From NCBI RefSeq assembly GCF_001051235.1, contig NZ_CBTJ020000001.1:124001-188000 (forward strand): DNA of 64,000 nucleotides. The letters run 5' to 3'. Under the pieces are notes generated by a model. It saw nothing but the letters and a program-made list of their open reading frames with translations. It searched no databases and was not told the DNA's origin. A program made the translations under genes and the position numbers. Position 1 is the stretch's first letter. The number at the start of each line of letters is the position of its first letter. The stretch comes from Candidatus Competibacter denitrificans Run_A_D11 (lineage in GTDB: Bacteria; Pseudomonadota; Gammaproteobacteria; Competibacterales; Competibacteraceae). Positions 39,330 to 49,622 of the stretch are shown here, in pieces.

Positions 39330-42209
39330 TTAGGAAAGCAAGTCGGTGGGTGCCGAACTGGACGGCTCAAGGTGTTTTTTGAGTAAGGCCGGAATTTCCC
39401 GCGCCGGTACAGGCGTACTAAAATAATAGCCCTGAAATTCATCACAGCGATGCGCGCGTAAAAAAGCCAGTTGTGCCGCGTTTTCGACCCCCTCGGCAAT
39501 CACGCTCAAACCCATGTTGTGTGCCATAGCGATCATCGCTAACGTGATGGCCAAATCGTCCTGATTGGTTTCGATGCCGATCAGGAAAGATTTGTCGATT
39601 TTCAACCGGTCGATGGGAAAGCGCTTCAAGTAATTAAGAGAAGAGTAGCCAGTCCCAAAATCATCGATGGATAGCCCCACACCGATGGCTTTGAGCGCGT
39701 GCATGGCGATAATCCCACTCTCGACATCCACCATCATCAGGCTTTCAGTAATTTCCAGTTCAAGGTAGGCCGGCTCCAGGCCAGTCTCGCGCAGAATACG
39801 GCCGACGTCCTCTATCATGGTCGGCCGCAGAAACTGACGGGCTGACATGTTAACGGCCATTTTCAAAGCGGGTAACTGCTGATCCTGCCATACCTTAGCC
39901 TGCACACAGGCGGTTCGCAGCGCCCATTCACCGATCATTTCGATCAAGCCGCTTTCTTCGGCCAGTGGCACGAAGGTCATGGGCGACACCCGGCCACGCC
40001 GGGGATGATGCCAGCGGAGGAGCGCTTCAACACCGACGACCTGGCCTTCGCGCACGCTGACCTGCGGTTGGTAATGCAACTCTAGTTGATTGCGCTCAAT
40101 GGCATAGCGCAATTCCTGCTCCAAGGTCAGCCGCTCCAAGGCGCGGACGTGCATGTCATGGGCATAAATCTGAAAATTGTCACGGCCTTTTTCCTTGGCG
40201 CGCTGCATCGCGGTATCCGCATTTTTTAGTAGCGTCTCGGCATCCACGCCGTCCTTGGGAAAAAAGCAGATGCCAATGCTGGCCGTTAAAAAATAGTCAT
40301 GGCCTTCAGCCTGGAAGGGTGTCTCGAAGCACTGCAAGATGGCGCGCGCCAGATCGCCGCCCCGTTCAAGCACGCGCGTATCTTCCAACAGATAGATAAA
40401 CTCGTCAGCGCCTGTGCGAGCCAAGGTATCTTCTTTTTTGGCGCAATCGCGCAGGCGGTCGGCCACCACTTTGAGCAGCGTATCTCCGGCAGCCCGGCCC
40501 AGGCCCTCATTGACCTTCTTGAAATGGTCAAGATCAACATGCAACAACGCGACGCCGCCATCGTCATGGCGGGCACGGGCGATAGCATGGCCGAGTCGAT
40601 CCCGCAACAGATTCATGTTGGGTAACTCGGTGAGCGCGTCATGAGTCGCCTGATAAGCCATCTGCTGGCCCAAGCGGTGCGTTTCCGTGGTATCGGCCAA
40701 TGCGACGACCACGCCGGAAACTTGGCCTTTCTGATCACGCAGCGGAACCGCCGAGGCGCGAACAGCGTATTCCCGACCCTGGCTATTGATGAGAACCTTT
40801 GGCTCGGACAGCCCGACCGAGCGGCCTTTTTCGAGACACAGCGCCACCAAATCCACCAGCGAATAGCCACCAAAACCATTATCAGCCCGAAAAATTGCGC
40901 CGAGTGTTTTTCCCTGCAAGTCGGCAAATACGCCGCCGAGCATAGTCTCTGCGACCGGATTAAGGTATTCGACAGCACCTTGGGTGTTGGTCACGATGAC
41001 CGCATCATCGATTGAGCGCAAGGTAGCTTTAGCAAGCTGTTCTTTTTCGAAGAGGGAACGCACGGCATTGCGCAGACGCCGCCAGCTCCACAGAGGGTAG
41101 CTCACGCTTTGGGTGAACAGCGCCACCGCGGGCGGAAACCAGCGGTGAAAGCCATGCAGCAGCACAAGATCGGCTGTCAGAGTAACCAGTAATGCCAAGA
41201 CCGCTAGGAGCAACGTCCAGCGCGGCGGGAAAAGTGCGTAGAGCGCTAACGTCAGTAACAGGAGCACTAACGTCAACAGCAGCGACCAAGGATCGCCCAA
41301 TGGCTGGAGCAGCAAGCCACGTTTCAGCGCATCCAGCACGTTCGCGTTAAACTCCACCCCCGACATCGGTCGGGCCAAGCCAGAAACGGGGGTGGGTAGA
41401 GCATCGTCCATGCCACCCGCTGTAGCACCGACCAACACATATTTATCGTGAAACGCCGCCGGATTGACGGCACCACGCAAGACCAACTCATAGGAAAACT
41501 GCTGAAAATGCCCTGGTGGCCCAGCAAAGGGAATTAACACCCGATAATCGCGTTGCCAGAGGTAATACGATGGAGCCATCGCCTCTGTGGGTCGTCGGCC
41601 AGACAAAGCCTGCCAGTGACTCGGATCGACCACCGCCAGCAACGCCAGCGTCAGAGTGGGCCAATAGGGTGACCCCAATCCAGCTTTCAAATAAATGTTC
41701 CGTGCGATTCCATCGGGGTCTAACTCCACATCGACGTGGCCGATTGCAGCCGCTGCCTGGGTTAAAGCTGCTATAGGCAGCGTTTCCACCAATTGACCGC
41801 CGGTACGTGTCTGTTCACTAAGCACCGGCAAAACGACGCGACCACTTGCCGCCAATGCCGCTTGGAGGGCGGTATCCGCCACCGGATCAGCCGTGTCCGG
41901 CTCAGCGAACACGATATCCATGGCGATACCCTTCGCATCGGCTTCAGTGAGTTTACGAATCAAATCAGCATGTAATCGACGTGACCAGGGCCAGCGACCC
42001 AATGTCCGCAAACTTTGCTCATCAATGGCAACGATGACGATATCGTCAGCCGGCGGTCGTGACCAAGTGGCTATATAGCCATCGTAGATCAGCAAATCCC
42101 AGCGATGCAGCCAATCGGTTTGCAATAAAACCAAGGCTAGTACGGGTAGGCCGAGACATAGGCCAGCCCTCCTCCACCAGTGAGTGTGGGATCGAACGGA
42201 GAATGTCAT
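39330..42209 (-). CDS. CHASE2 / PAS / GGDEF / EAL c-di-GMP enzyme with degenerate GGDEF
   Basis: The 959-residue protein has a periplasmic CHASE2 domain (residues about 25-330) behind one N-terminal membrane segment, then three close membrane segments, PAS, GGDEF and EAL. The cyclase signature reads GADEF (residues 600-604) instead of GGDEF, so cyclase activity is doubtful. The phosphodiesterase signature EALLRW, VNMSARQF, DDFGTGYSSLNYL and EGVE is intact, so the expected output is c-di-GMP hydrolysis. The ATG at 42209 overlaps the FecR-LysM gene stop as ATGA. The earlier in-frame start lies inside that gene. Confidence 0.9.
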   Translation of the reverse strand: MTFSVRSHTHWWRRAGLCLGLPVLALVLLQTDWLHRWDLLIYDGYIATWSRPPADDIVIVAIDEQSLRTLGRWPWSRRLHADLIRKLTEADAKGIAMDIVFAEPDTADPVADTALQAALAASGRVVLPVLSEQTRTGGQLVETLPIAALTQAAAAIGHVDVELDPDGIARNIYLKAGLGSPYWPTLTLALLAVVDPSHWQALSGRRPTEAMAPSYYLWQRDYRVLIPFAGPPGHFQQFSYELVLRGAVNPAAFHDKYVLVGATAGGMDDALPTPVSGLARPMSGVEFNANVLDALKRGLLLQPLGDPWSLLLTLVLLLLTLALYALFPPRWTLLLAVLALLVTLTADLVLLHGFHRWFPPAVALFTQSVSYPLWSWRRLRNAVRSLFEKEQLAKATLRSIDDAVIVTNTQGAVEYLNPVAETMLGGVFADLQGKTLGAIFRADNGFGGYSLVDLVALCLEKGRSVGLSEPKVLINSQGREYAVRASAVPLRDQKGQVSGVVVALADTTETHRLGQQMAYQATHDALTELPNMNLLRDRLGHAIARARHDDGGVALLHVDLDHFKKVNEGLGRAAGDTLLKVVADRLRDCAKKEDTLARTGADEFIYLLEDTRVLERGGDLARAILQCFETPFQAEGHDYFLTASIGICFFPKDGVDAETLLKNADTAMQRAKEKGRDNFQIYAHDMHVRALERLTLEQELRYAIERNQLELHYQPQVSVREGQVVGVEALLRWHHPRRGRVSPMTFVPLAEESGLIEMIGEWALRTACVQAKVWQDQQLPALKMAVNMSARQFLRPTMIEDVGRILRETGLEPAYLELEITESLMMVDVESGIIAMHALKAIGVGLSIDDFGTGYSSLNYLKRFPIDRLKIDKSFLIGIETNQDDLAITLAMIAMAHNMGLSVIAEGVENAAQLAFLRAHRCDEFQGYYFSTPVPAREIPALLKKHLEPSSSAPTDLLS

Positions 42210-43855
42210 AAGACTAAAATGAGCGCCAAAAAGGTAACCCAGCCGGCCGGCCAATAACTCGCGGGCGGAACATCGATCCGCTGGGTCGCACCATACGGCC
42301 CGATGAAACCATCCGTGTCGATAGAACGCATCCGTAAATAATGAAAGCCCGAGTCCGGGCGCGGTACAGTCAATTGCGGTTCGCTCACTTGCCTGGAAAC
42401 GATGACATCCTCGAAGTCGGTGTCGCGCGCCATCTGAAATTCGTATTTTTGCCCCGGCAGGCCAGCCCCCCAGCGGAAGGTTATGGTTTCGGCGGCAACT
42501 TCGGGCGGCTGCAAAGCCAGGACAGGCTGTACACGAACCCGTTGCGGATCGCTAAACGGCCCTTCCCTACCGGTGTTATCGCGCACCGCAACACGCCAAT
42601 AATAGCGGCGCGGCTCGAGCGTCCGCTCCGGCGTCAGTTTTGGGTTGGGGTGATCGGCGATATCAAGCAGGGGCGTTGCAAAGCCCTCATCGTCCGCCAG
42701 TTGAAAATGGTAGGCAACGGCTTTGGCGGGTTCAGACCACTCGAAACGCAGCGATGGCGCCAGGAGGGCACTTTCGTGGGCGGGATAAATCAACAATGGC
42801 GGTTCAGGACGGGCGTGCAGCCGAAACCGATGATACGCATCGCGGCCTTCAAGGCCCTGGGCATCAATGGCACGCAAGCGCAGGACATAATCGCCATCCG
42901 GTAAATCAGGGCCGCGCACACCCGGCAGAGTCAAAGAACCGTCGAACAACAACGTCTCGAAACGCTCGGTGGATGCGATCTGCGCACGATAGGCGACCGC
43001 TCCTTTTAAGGCGGCAAAACGTAGTTGGATCGGAACGCGCGTGACCACCGGTGGCAGGCTCTTAGTATCCGGTGCCGCCAGCAACGCCACCGGCGGCGCC
43101 AATGGCTTGCCGGCCTGGGCCAGCGCACCAAAGCCTTCGCTGACCGACCGACTGCCCCGCTCACCCTGAAAGGCTACTCCACCCTCCAACACCTCCATCC
43201 GCGCGATCTCAGCGCCGCTATCCATGCCGAAACGGTAATGGGTGCCGCGCACGGCCGAGGTGGCGACCGGTGTGGAGATCTGGTAGCGGGAACCGGCTTC
43301 TAAGCGAGGTATCACCCGGTTTTCCACCCGGCCTTGCAAGAGACTCAATACGGTATCCATCACGTTGGTGCGGCCGCGCGAGCGCAAGCTCTCCAGGGTC
43401 AACTGGCTATCCGCTTGGACCAGCGTGCGGGAACCATCCCCGAATGCCAAGGTGATATTGCCATCCGGGCCGGTTTGTACACTATCACCGCTTTCCAGAA
43501 ATTGGCCAACCTGGATCGGCGCGATTTGGCCTGTGGCAGCGAGCGTGGCCTGTACCTGCCCTTGGATGCTGATGACCTGAACCATCGCCGGCAACCGCTT
43601 GAGCCACGCGATTGGGATTCGCAGCTTTGATCCCGGCGGCAGTTGACCTGGGTTTGCGACCCCGTTAAGGGCCTGCAACTTCGGCCAATAGTCCATTCTC
43701 ACCAAATGCTCGGCTGTAATACTCCAGAGGTTGTCGCCCGGTCGCACGGTATAAAGCCATTCCTGGGAATGCGCGACCGGTAGGGCCGCCAACCAAGCCA
43801 ACACCATATACCTGCATAAAATGCCAGCTTTGATTGTGCGCATGAGTTTTAGCAT
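42206..43855 (-). CDS. LysM-FecR-domain exported protein
   Basis: The 549-residue protein has a signal or anchor (MVLAWLAALPVAHS). A LysM motif (YTVRPGDNLWSITAEHLV) and a FecR domain (SGDSVQTGPDGNITLAFGDG, ISTPVATSAVRGTHYRFG) follow. Two or three Fn3-like repeats (YYWRVAVRDNTGREGPFSD) come next, and a last hydrophobic segment (ASYWPAGWVTFLALILVL). It would sit in the periplasm, bind peptidoglycan through LysM and pass strain or ligand state to the coupled CHASE2 protein. FecR-CHASE2 gene pairs are known in many proteobacteria; the signal is not known. Confidence 0.87.
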   Translation of the reverse strand: MLKLMRTIKAGILCRYMVLAWLAALPVAHSQEWLYTVRPGDNLWSITAEHLVRMDYWPKLQALNGVANPGQLPPGSKLRIPIAWLKRLPAMVQVISIQGQVQATLAATGQIAPIQVGQFLESGDSVQTGPDGNITLAFGDGSRTLVQADSQLTLESLRSRGRTNVMDTVLSLLQGRVENRVIPRLEAGSRYQISTPVATSAVRGTHYRFGMDSGAEIARMEVLEGGVAFQGERGSRSVSEGFGALAQAGKPLAPPVALLAAPDTKSLPPVVTRVPIQLRFAALKGAVAYRAQIASTERFETLLFDGSLTLPGVRGPDLPDGDYVLRLRAIDAQGLEGRDAYHRFRLHARPEPPLLIYPAHESALLAPSLRFEWSEPAKAVAYHFQLADDEGFATPLLDIADHPNPKLTPERTLEPRRYYWRVAVRDNTGREGPFSDPQRVRVQPVLALQPPEVAAETITFRWGAGLPGQKYEFQMARDTDFEDVIVSRQVSEPQLTVPRPDSGFHYLRMRSIDTDGFIGPYGATQRIDVPPASYWPAGWVTFLALILVL

Positions 43856-43955
43856 CCCAAAAGATAACCACTTAGTAGCCGTTTTACCAAATTAACAGGC
43901 CGTAAGCCAACCCAATTCTAGAGCAGCTGCCGTAAAGAAATCGGGGGGTCATTGG

Positions 43956-46136
43956 TCAGTATTCGACCTTAGCGTACAAGCTCTTCGCGGTCGCTTCCCT
44001 GGCGTCTCCAAACGTGCGAATGCCGTGCGCAGCCAACAAGGGAATCATTCGCAGAAAAACTTCCCCGGTCACAAGCGCATCGCCCAGCGCGGTATGGCGA
44101 GCCACCACGGTGACACCAAGCCGCTCCGCAATCGCTTCCAGCGCATGGGAACTCTGATTAGGGTGCAAAACGCCGGAAAGTAGCAGCGTATCCAGTACCG
44201 GCTGGGTGAAGCGCACTCCGGTCTGCGCTTCCTTCATTTGCAAAAAGCGCATATCAAACGCGGCATTGTGGCCCACCAAGACCGTATCCTGGCAATATTC
44301 ATGAAACTGGGCCAGCACTTTATCCACGGTCGGTTGCCCACGCAGCATTTTATTCGAGATGCCGTGAATCGTTTGCGACATCGCAACGATAGGTCGGCCT
44401 GGATCGATCAACTGCTCATACGTTTCGAAACGCAATAGCCGATTGTTAACAATGCGCACCGCACCGATGGAGATGATTTCATCGCCGGCAGCCGGATCAA
44501 GACCCGTGGTCTCGGTATCGAATACCGTATAGGCCAATTCGCTCAACAGTCGCTCATCGAGTTCTGGGGTCTGACCCGCCTGGTGGAACAGGTCGAAATC
44601 GTAGAATTCGGGGCGGCTTTCGCCAATTCGCACGGGCGCACCCAATGCAACCCGTGTCGGTTTGACGGTAGGCAGCAAGAAACGAATCAATGAGCGCTGC
44701 CGCTCCTGATCCACCATATAGACAATTTCAGCGGCCAAACGGTCGATCACATCGCGCAGGGTCAACGGGCTATCCTCGCCCCCAGCCCGCATGGCTTCCA
44801 TCTCCCATTCGCTCAGCGTTCGCTGCGACAAGGGTGAACCCCGCCAGAGGAGATCAAGCTCGGCGATGCGCGCGTGGCGGGTAAGATTAAAACAAATGTC
44901 CTGCACGCCGTACTCGTCTTTTAAGCGCCCGGCGAGGTAGGTCAGCGCCTGCACCAGGGTATAGCTGTCCGCCTTGATCCAGAGGGAATCGTCTAATACT
45001 TCTGCCAGGGTAGCTAAGCCAAGCCGACTTTCGATCCGACGACGGGCGGCGGCGATGGCATCCACTGCAAGCATCTCTTCCAGCGGCCAACGGGTTTTGA
45101 GGGAATCGGCATAATCCAGGCTCGTTTTATCAAGCTTCCCGCTCAGCATTCGTGCTTCTTCGCGGATGACTTGCAGAAAACGGTCGCGATGGATCGGCTC
45201 ACAATCAGGATAGGCCGTCAATGTCTCCACTGCGGCGCGGATATTAGCAAGCGCGGCGCGGCTTCCTTCGGTGAGCGACTGTAACAACATATCGCGCGTC
45301 GTATCGACTTCAAAGGTTTCGGTGATGTTCTCCAACGTCATCACAAAGCCATCACTGTCAGTTTGTCCGTCTGCCGGCGCGGAAGCAGCCTTTGTGGCAC
45401 CCAAAACCAGTGCCATCCGCACCCGGATGAACTCACCCGTTCGCGTCGTGAACACGAACTGGGCGATGGGATCGGCTTCGTTTTTCTCCAGCCGTGCCCG
45501 CATGGTTTCCAGCGCGTGCGCCAGGAGGTTTCGCTCAACGATGGCGAAAATCGAGCGGCCAAGCCCGATTAACGCGGCGGTTCCAGCACTGGAGAGATCA
45601 CTCGAACCGAGCAGCGCGTAGCGGGCACGTTCGTTGTAAAGCAGAATGCGGCCGTCGGCATTGCATACCAACACCCCTTGGCTCAGCTCGGACATCAGTG
45701 CGGCTAAGCGGTTTTTCTCTTCCTCGACCGAGGCTTTCGCCTGCGCTACTTTGGCTTCGAGATCCTGCGCCAACAGTTCACCCCGCTCGGCCATTTCGTT
45801 GACCGCTTGGGCCAGTGAGCGTAACTCGGCAGGGCCAACCGTTGCCAAGCGATGGCCCGGATTGGCATTGAGGGTGATCCGAATCCCTTCGGCGACTTTC
45901 AGAGCACCCTTTACATACACCTGATAGGCCATAGTGAAAGCGATGCCGAGAATGGCCAGGACCAGCAAACCGATCTCTGCAATCAATTCCCCATGCGGGG
46001 CCAGGATCGAGATCAGCGCGCGTTGCTGATCTGGCTCAAGGGCATGAAAAACCCCATAACCACCCACAATGAGCAGCACGGCCACCAGCGTCAGAAAAAT
46101 GCCGAGAACAAGCAGGAAACGCAGATTGTCGCGCAT
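43956..46136 (-). CDS. Membrane sensor fused to a DnaQ-like 3'-5' exonuclease
   Basis: The 726-residue protein begins with two membrane segments (FLLVLGIFLTLVAVLLIVGG and IGLLVLAILGIAFTMAYQV). HAMP-like and coiled-coil regions and a PAS domain (LSQGVLVCNADGRILLYN) follow, then a histidine-kinase-like dimerisation region with no His box and a weak HATPase-like stretch. The last 190 residues are a complete DEDDh exonuclease: FDTETTGLDP (Asp540, Glu542), HGISNKML, GHNAAFDMRFL and HTALGDALVTG. The kinase core looks dead while the nuclease looks alive. It is divergent from the acetate-permease operon. Nuclease substrate and trigger are unknown. Confidence 0.87.
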   Translation of the reverse strand: MRDNLRFLLVLGIFLTLVAVLLIVGGYGVFHALEPDQQRALISILAPHGELIAEIGLLVLAILGIAFTMAYQVYVKGALKVAEGIRITLNANPGHRLATVGPAELRSLAQAVNEMAERGELLAQDLEAKVAQAKASVEEEKNRLAALMSELSQGVLVCNADGRILLYNERARYALLGSSDLSSAGTAALIGLGRSIFAIVERNLLAHALETMRARLEKNEADPIAQFVFTTRTGEFIRVRMALVLGATKAASAPADGQTDSDGFVMTLENITETFEVDTTRDMLLQSLTEGSRAALANIRAAVETLTAYPDCEPIHRDRFLQVIREEARMLSGKLDKTSLDYADSLKTRWPLEEMLAVDAIAAARRRIESRLGLATLAEVLDDSLWIKADSYTLVQALTYLAGRLKDEYGVQDICFNLTRHARIAELDLLWRGSPLSQRTLSEWEMEAMRAGGEDSPLTLRDVIDRLAAEIVYMVDQERQRSLIRFLLPTVKPTRVALGAPVRIGESRPEFYDFDLFHQAGQTPELDERLLSELAYTVFDTETTGLDPAAGDEIISIGAVRIVNNRLLRFETYEQLIDPGRPIVAMSQTIHGISNKMLRGQPTVDKVLAQFHEYCQDTVLVGHNAAFDMRFLQMKEAQTGVRFTQPVLDTLLLSGVLHPNQSSHALEAIAERLGVTVVARHTALGDALVTGEVFLRMIPLLAAHGIRTFGDAREATAKSLYAKVEY

Positions 46137-46402
46137 CGGAGAGCACCATCAAGCAGGCTTTATCGCTTGTATTATCATTGTTTTATAGTACGGGAAAAAA
46201 TCTGAGGCAAACATATAAGGATTATTACAATATTAATATCGGATTTATAGGGGATATTGCATTAAAAACACTACAAAACATGAAATAAATGGGACTCACA
46301 TAGACAATTTATCGAACACCTTATAAAGTTTTTGAGTTTGCTAGCTTTATCTTTTCGTGAGAGATGGCCCGAATAACAACCCACCACCCAGGAGAAAAAT
46401 CA

Positions 46403-46714
46403 ATGTCGTCCGAAGTCTACGAGCGGATTCGAAGGAATCCGAAATTTGATGAACTGGTCAGCAAGCGCAGCAGCTTTGCCTGGACGCTGACGGCTGTGGT
46501 CCTTGGCCTCTATTTCATCTTCATTATGATCGTGGCGTTCAATCCGACGCTGCTAGCCAAGCCGATCTGGGAAGGCGGGGTAGCTACCATCGCCTGGCCC
46601 ATTGGCGCAGGCTTGATTCTGTTGTTCTGGTTATTAACGGGGGTCTACATCCGGCGCGCTAACGGCGAATTCGATGACATCAACTCCCAGCTCATCAAGG
46701 AGGCCATCGAATGA
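46403..46714 (+). CDS. yjcH: DUF485 small membrane protein of the acetate permease operon
   Basis: The 103-residue protein has a conserved basic head ([20 protein letters not shown]) and two membrane segments ([18 protein letters not shown] and [18 protein letters not shown]). It matches YjcH, always found before ActP. The ATG at 46403 has GGAG 8 nt upstream. The last codons overlap actP as ATGA. The role is thought to be support of the permease; the mechanism is unknown. Confidence 0.92.
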   Translation: MSSEVYERIRRNPKFDELVSKRSSFAWTLTAVVLGLYFIFIMIVAFNPTLLAKPIWEGGVATIAWPIGAGLILLFWLLTGVYIRRANGEFDDINSQLIKEAIE

Positions 46715-48387
46715 TCACTCGTCGCTTCTTGCAATTTGCCGCCGCCGTACTCGCACTGGGCTGGATCGGCCTGGCCGTTGCCGCCCCCGACGTCGGCCAG
46801 GCTCAAAAGCAGGCGCTCAACATCCACGCCATCGTGATGTTCTTCATCTTCGTGATGATGACCCTTGGCATCACCTACTGGGCGGCCCAGCGCACCAAGA
46901 CGGCCAGTGATTACTATTCTGCCGGTGGCGGCATCACCGGCACCCAGAACGGATTGGCCATCGCCGGCGATTACATGTCGGCCGCCACCTTGCTGGGCTT
47001 AACCAGCATGACCTATTTCCAAGGCTTTGACGGCTACATCTACTGCATCTGCTTCTATGTCGGCTGGCCGTTTATCATGTTTATCATGGCCGAACGGCTG
47101 CGTAATCTCGGCAAGTTCACCTTTGCGGACATTACGTCCTACCGGCTGGATCAGCGCTCGGTGCGTACCGTGGCCGCCATCGGTTCGCTGACCGTGGTAG
47201 TGTTCTATCTCATCGCCCAGATGGTCGGCGCGGGCCAGCTCATCAAGCTGCTGTTCGGCTTGGAATACTGGATCGCAGTGGTGATCGTGGGTGTACTGAT
47301 GGTGATCTATGTCACGTTCGGCGGTATGATCGCCACCACCTGGGTGCAAATCATCAAAGCCTGTCTGCTGCTGGGCGGCGGCACCCTGGTAATGCTACTG
47401 GCTTTTTCCCAGTTCGGTTTCAGCCTAGAAACGCTGGCCACCAAGGCGGTGGAAAACTCCAAGAAAGGCATTGCGCTGATGGCACCGGGTTCGTTTCTGT
47501 CCGATCCCGTCACAGCGGTATCGCTGTCGCTGGGTTTGATGTTTGGCACCGCCGGACTGCCCCACATCCTGATGCGCTTCTTCACCGTGCCCAATGCCAA
47601 GGAAGCGCGCAAGAGCGTATTTATCGCCACGCTGTGCGTCGGTTTCTTCTTTACGGTGGTAGCTATTATGGGTTTGTCGGCGATTACCATCGTCGGCACC
47701 AACCCGGAATATTTTGAGGGTGGTGATCTGGCGGGCAAGCTGCGCGGCGGCGGCAATATGCCGGCCATGCATCTGGCGCATGCCGTTGGCGGCAATCTGA
47801 TGCTGGGCTTTTTATCGGCGGTGGCCTTCGCCACCATTCTCGCCGTGGTGTCGGGGCTGGCGCTGGCCGGTGCATCGGCTATTTCCCACGACCTCTATGC
47901 CAATGTGATCCGCCGCGGTCAGGCTACCGAGACCGAGGAAGTCCGTGTCTCCAAGCGCTCTTCGCTGTTTCTGGGTGTCCTGGCCGTGTTGCTCGGTATC
48001 GCCTTCGAGAAGCAAAACGTGGCGTTCATGGTGGGCTTGGCCTTTGGCGTGGCCGCTTCGTGCAATTTCCCGGTACTGATTCTGTCGATGTACTGGAAAG
48101 GCCTAACCACACGCGGCGCGATCTGGGGCAGCATTGCCGGGCTGGTGTCGGCAGTGTTGATCGTGGTGCTGTCGAAGGCGGTCTGGGTGACCGTGCTCGG
48201 TAACAAAGCCCCGCTCTTCCCCTACGAACAGCCGGCGATTTTCTCGATGCCGATTGCCTTCTTCTTCGCATGGCTGGGATCGACCCTTGATAACAGCGCT
48301 CGTGCCGCCGCAGAGAAAGAAGCGTTCGAGGATCAATACGTGCGTGCCCAGACGGGCTTCGGTGCGGCAGGCGCCGCGTCGCATTAG
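46711..48387 (+). CDS. actP: Cation/acetate symporter ActP
   Basis: The 558-residue SSS-family symporter has a signal-like first segment, then about 13 membrane helices. Family features include [21 protein letters not shown] (shown in part), the sodium-site region [19 protein letters not shown] and [19 protein letters not shown]. It takes up acetate and glyoxylate with sodium. The AT-rich 266-bp region upstream is the likely regulated promoter. With acyl-CoA enzymes elsewhere in the window, acetate assimilation is a plausible theme. Confidence 0.94.
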   Translation: MITRRFLQFAAAVLALGWIGLAVAAPDVGQAQKQALNIHAIVMFFIFVMMTLGITYWAAQRTKTASDYYSAGGGITGTQNGLAIAGDYMSAATLLGLTSMTYFQGFDGYIYCICFYVGWPFIMFIMAERLRNLGKFTFADITSYRLDQRSVRTVAAIGSLTVVVFYLIAQMVGAGQLIKLLFGLEYWIAVVIVGVLMVIYVTFGGMIATTWVQIIKACLLLGGGTLVMLLAFSQFGFSLETLATKAVENSKKGIALMAPGSFLSDPVTAVSLSLGLMFGTAGLPHILMRFFTVPNAKEARKSVFIATLCVGFFFTVVAIMGLSAITIVGTNPEYFEGGDLAGKLRGGGNMPAMHLAHAVGGNLMLGFLSAVAFATILAVVSGLALAGASAISHDLYANVIRRGQATETEEVRVSKRSSLFLGVLAVLLGIAFEKQNVAFMVGLAFGVAASCNFPVLILSMYWKGLTTRGAIWGSIAGLVSAVLIVVLSKAVWVTVLGNKAPLFPYEQPAIFSMPIAFFFAWLGSTLDNSARAAAEKEAFEDQYVRAQTGFGAAGAASH

Positions 48388-48397
48388 TCTTTGCTTG

Positions 48398-48426
48398 GAG
48401 CGGCTCGATAGGAGGTTGGGCCGCTC
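48398..48426. terminator. Hairpin between convergent actP and RNA methyltransferase genes
   Basis: GAGCGGC (48398-48404) pairs with GCCGCTC (48420-48426) across a 15-nt loop. There is no T tract. The position between two converging stops fits a shared end signal or mRNA-stabilising hairpin. Confidence 0.35.
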
Positions 48427-48441
48427 ACGCATTGTCCTGGT

Positions 48442-49578
48442 TCAGGCTATCCGCCTCAGCAAAGCCAGCGTTTCAACATGATGGGTTTGCGGAAAAAAGT
48501 CGTAAGGATGCAAGGCTTCCACTGCATAACCTGCGCCGGCCAATCCGCTGAGATCCCGGCTTAAGGTCCCGGCACTGCACGATAGATAGGCCAACCGTTC
48601 GGGCCTAAATTCGTTCACTGCCCAGCCGAGCACCTCCGATTCCAGACCAGTGCGCGGCGGATTGACATAAAGCAGCCGAGGTGCTGCGCTCTGCTGCGCC
48701 CAATCTCGTAACTGCGGAATACGATCCGCGCACTTGCCGCGCAGGATTTGAGCGCCCGGTGCATTCAAGCGCGCACAGTCAACCGCCTCACCGCCTAATT
48801 CCACCCCGATGACTCGTGCATCGTATGCCGCCCAACGCATCAGGCTAGCGCCAATCCCGCAATAGAGATCCGCGATTCCTGAAGCGGCCGTTGGGGCTAA
48901 AAATGCTTCTGCCGTTGCCAAGGCTCGATCATACAAAGCCGGAATCAGTTGTTGAAAAGCGGTCGGCCCATAGATCAAGCCAAACGCATCGCGTGAACGC
49001 GGCTCACCCCAAAGCCATTGCCAACCGTTGCGGGCAAATAGGCGCCGGCCGGCAGCGGGATGGCGGTGCAGCCACAAACCTTCCAATCCGCCGGCTGTTA
49101 AGGCATCCCACGGCAGTTCAGCCAGCCAATCAAGTGAGGTAACTCGATGAGTTTTTACGATCAGCGTCGCCTGCGCGCCCGACTGAACGAAGAAAGCCAA
49201 AGGAAATTGAGGCTGTAGTGGCAGAACCTTCATCAATGAATGGACCAGAGCCCGAATCAACCCCCCGTGTACGGGGCAATCGGGAATCGGAATTAACTCA
49301 TCACGCCGCCAAAGGCCAAATTGCCAGCCAGCCGCATCGCTCCAAACCACTGACAGACAGACCTTACGCCGATAGCTCCAGCGTTCGGCCTCGGCAACTG
49401 TTGCTAACGGCTGCAACTGCTCTGCCCAAGGCGCGAGCCGACGCCGCAACCAATCCATTTTCTGTGCCTCGCTGGCAGCAGCCGTGAAGCGACGATGGGT
49501 ACAACCTGGACAACGCTCCTCACAGCCAGGCGGCAATGCCAACCTTGAATCGGCTACAGAATCGTGAAACACAGGCAT
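48442..49578 (-). CDS. RNA m5U methyltransferase, TrmA/RlmC/RlmD family
   Basis: This 378-residue SAM enzyme has an N-terminal iron-sulfur motif CEERCPGCTHRRF and the SAM-binding DLYCGIGASLMRWAA. The catalytic motifs VNPPRTGLESEVLGW and YLSCSAGTLSRDL follow, the latter holding the nucleophile Cys. It methylates uracil C5 in tRNA or 23S rRNA. The cysteine spacing (C-x3-C-x2-C) and shortness do not fit one named member cleanly. The ATG at 49578 is preferred over a TTG at 49620 that lies at the next gene's start. Confidence 0.85.
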   Translation of the reverse strand: MPVFHDSVADSRLALPPGCEERCPGCTHRRFTAAASEAQKMDWLRRRLAPWAEQLQPLATVAEAERWSYRRKVCLSVVWSDAAGWQFGLWRRDELIPIPDCPVHGGLIRALVHSLMKVLPLQPQFPLAFFVQSGAQATLIVKTHRVTSLDWLAELPWDALTAGGLEGLWLHRHPAAGRRLFARNGWQWLWGEPRSRDAFGLIYGPTAFQQLIPALYDRALATAEAFLAPTAASGIADLYCGIGASLMRWAAYDARVIGVELGGEAVDCARLNAPGAQILRGKCADRIPQLRDWAQQSAAPRLLYVNPPRTGLESEVLGWAVNEFRPERLAYLSCSAGTLSRDLSGLAGAGYAVEALHPYDFFPQTHHVETLALLRRIA

Positions 49579-49622
49579 GGCGGCTGGTACTATGGATAAA
49601 GATGAAGAAGAAGGGGGCAACG

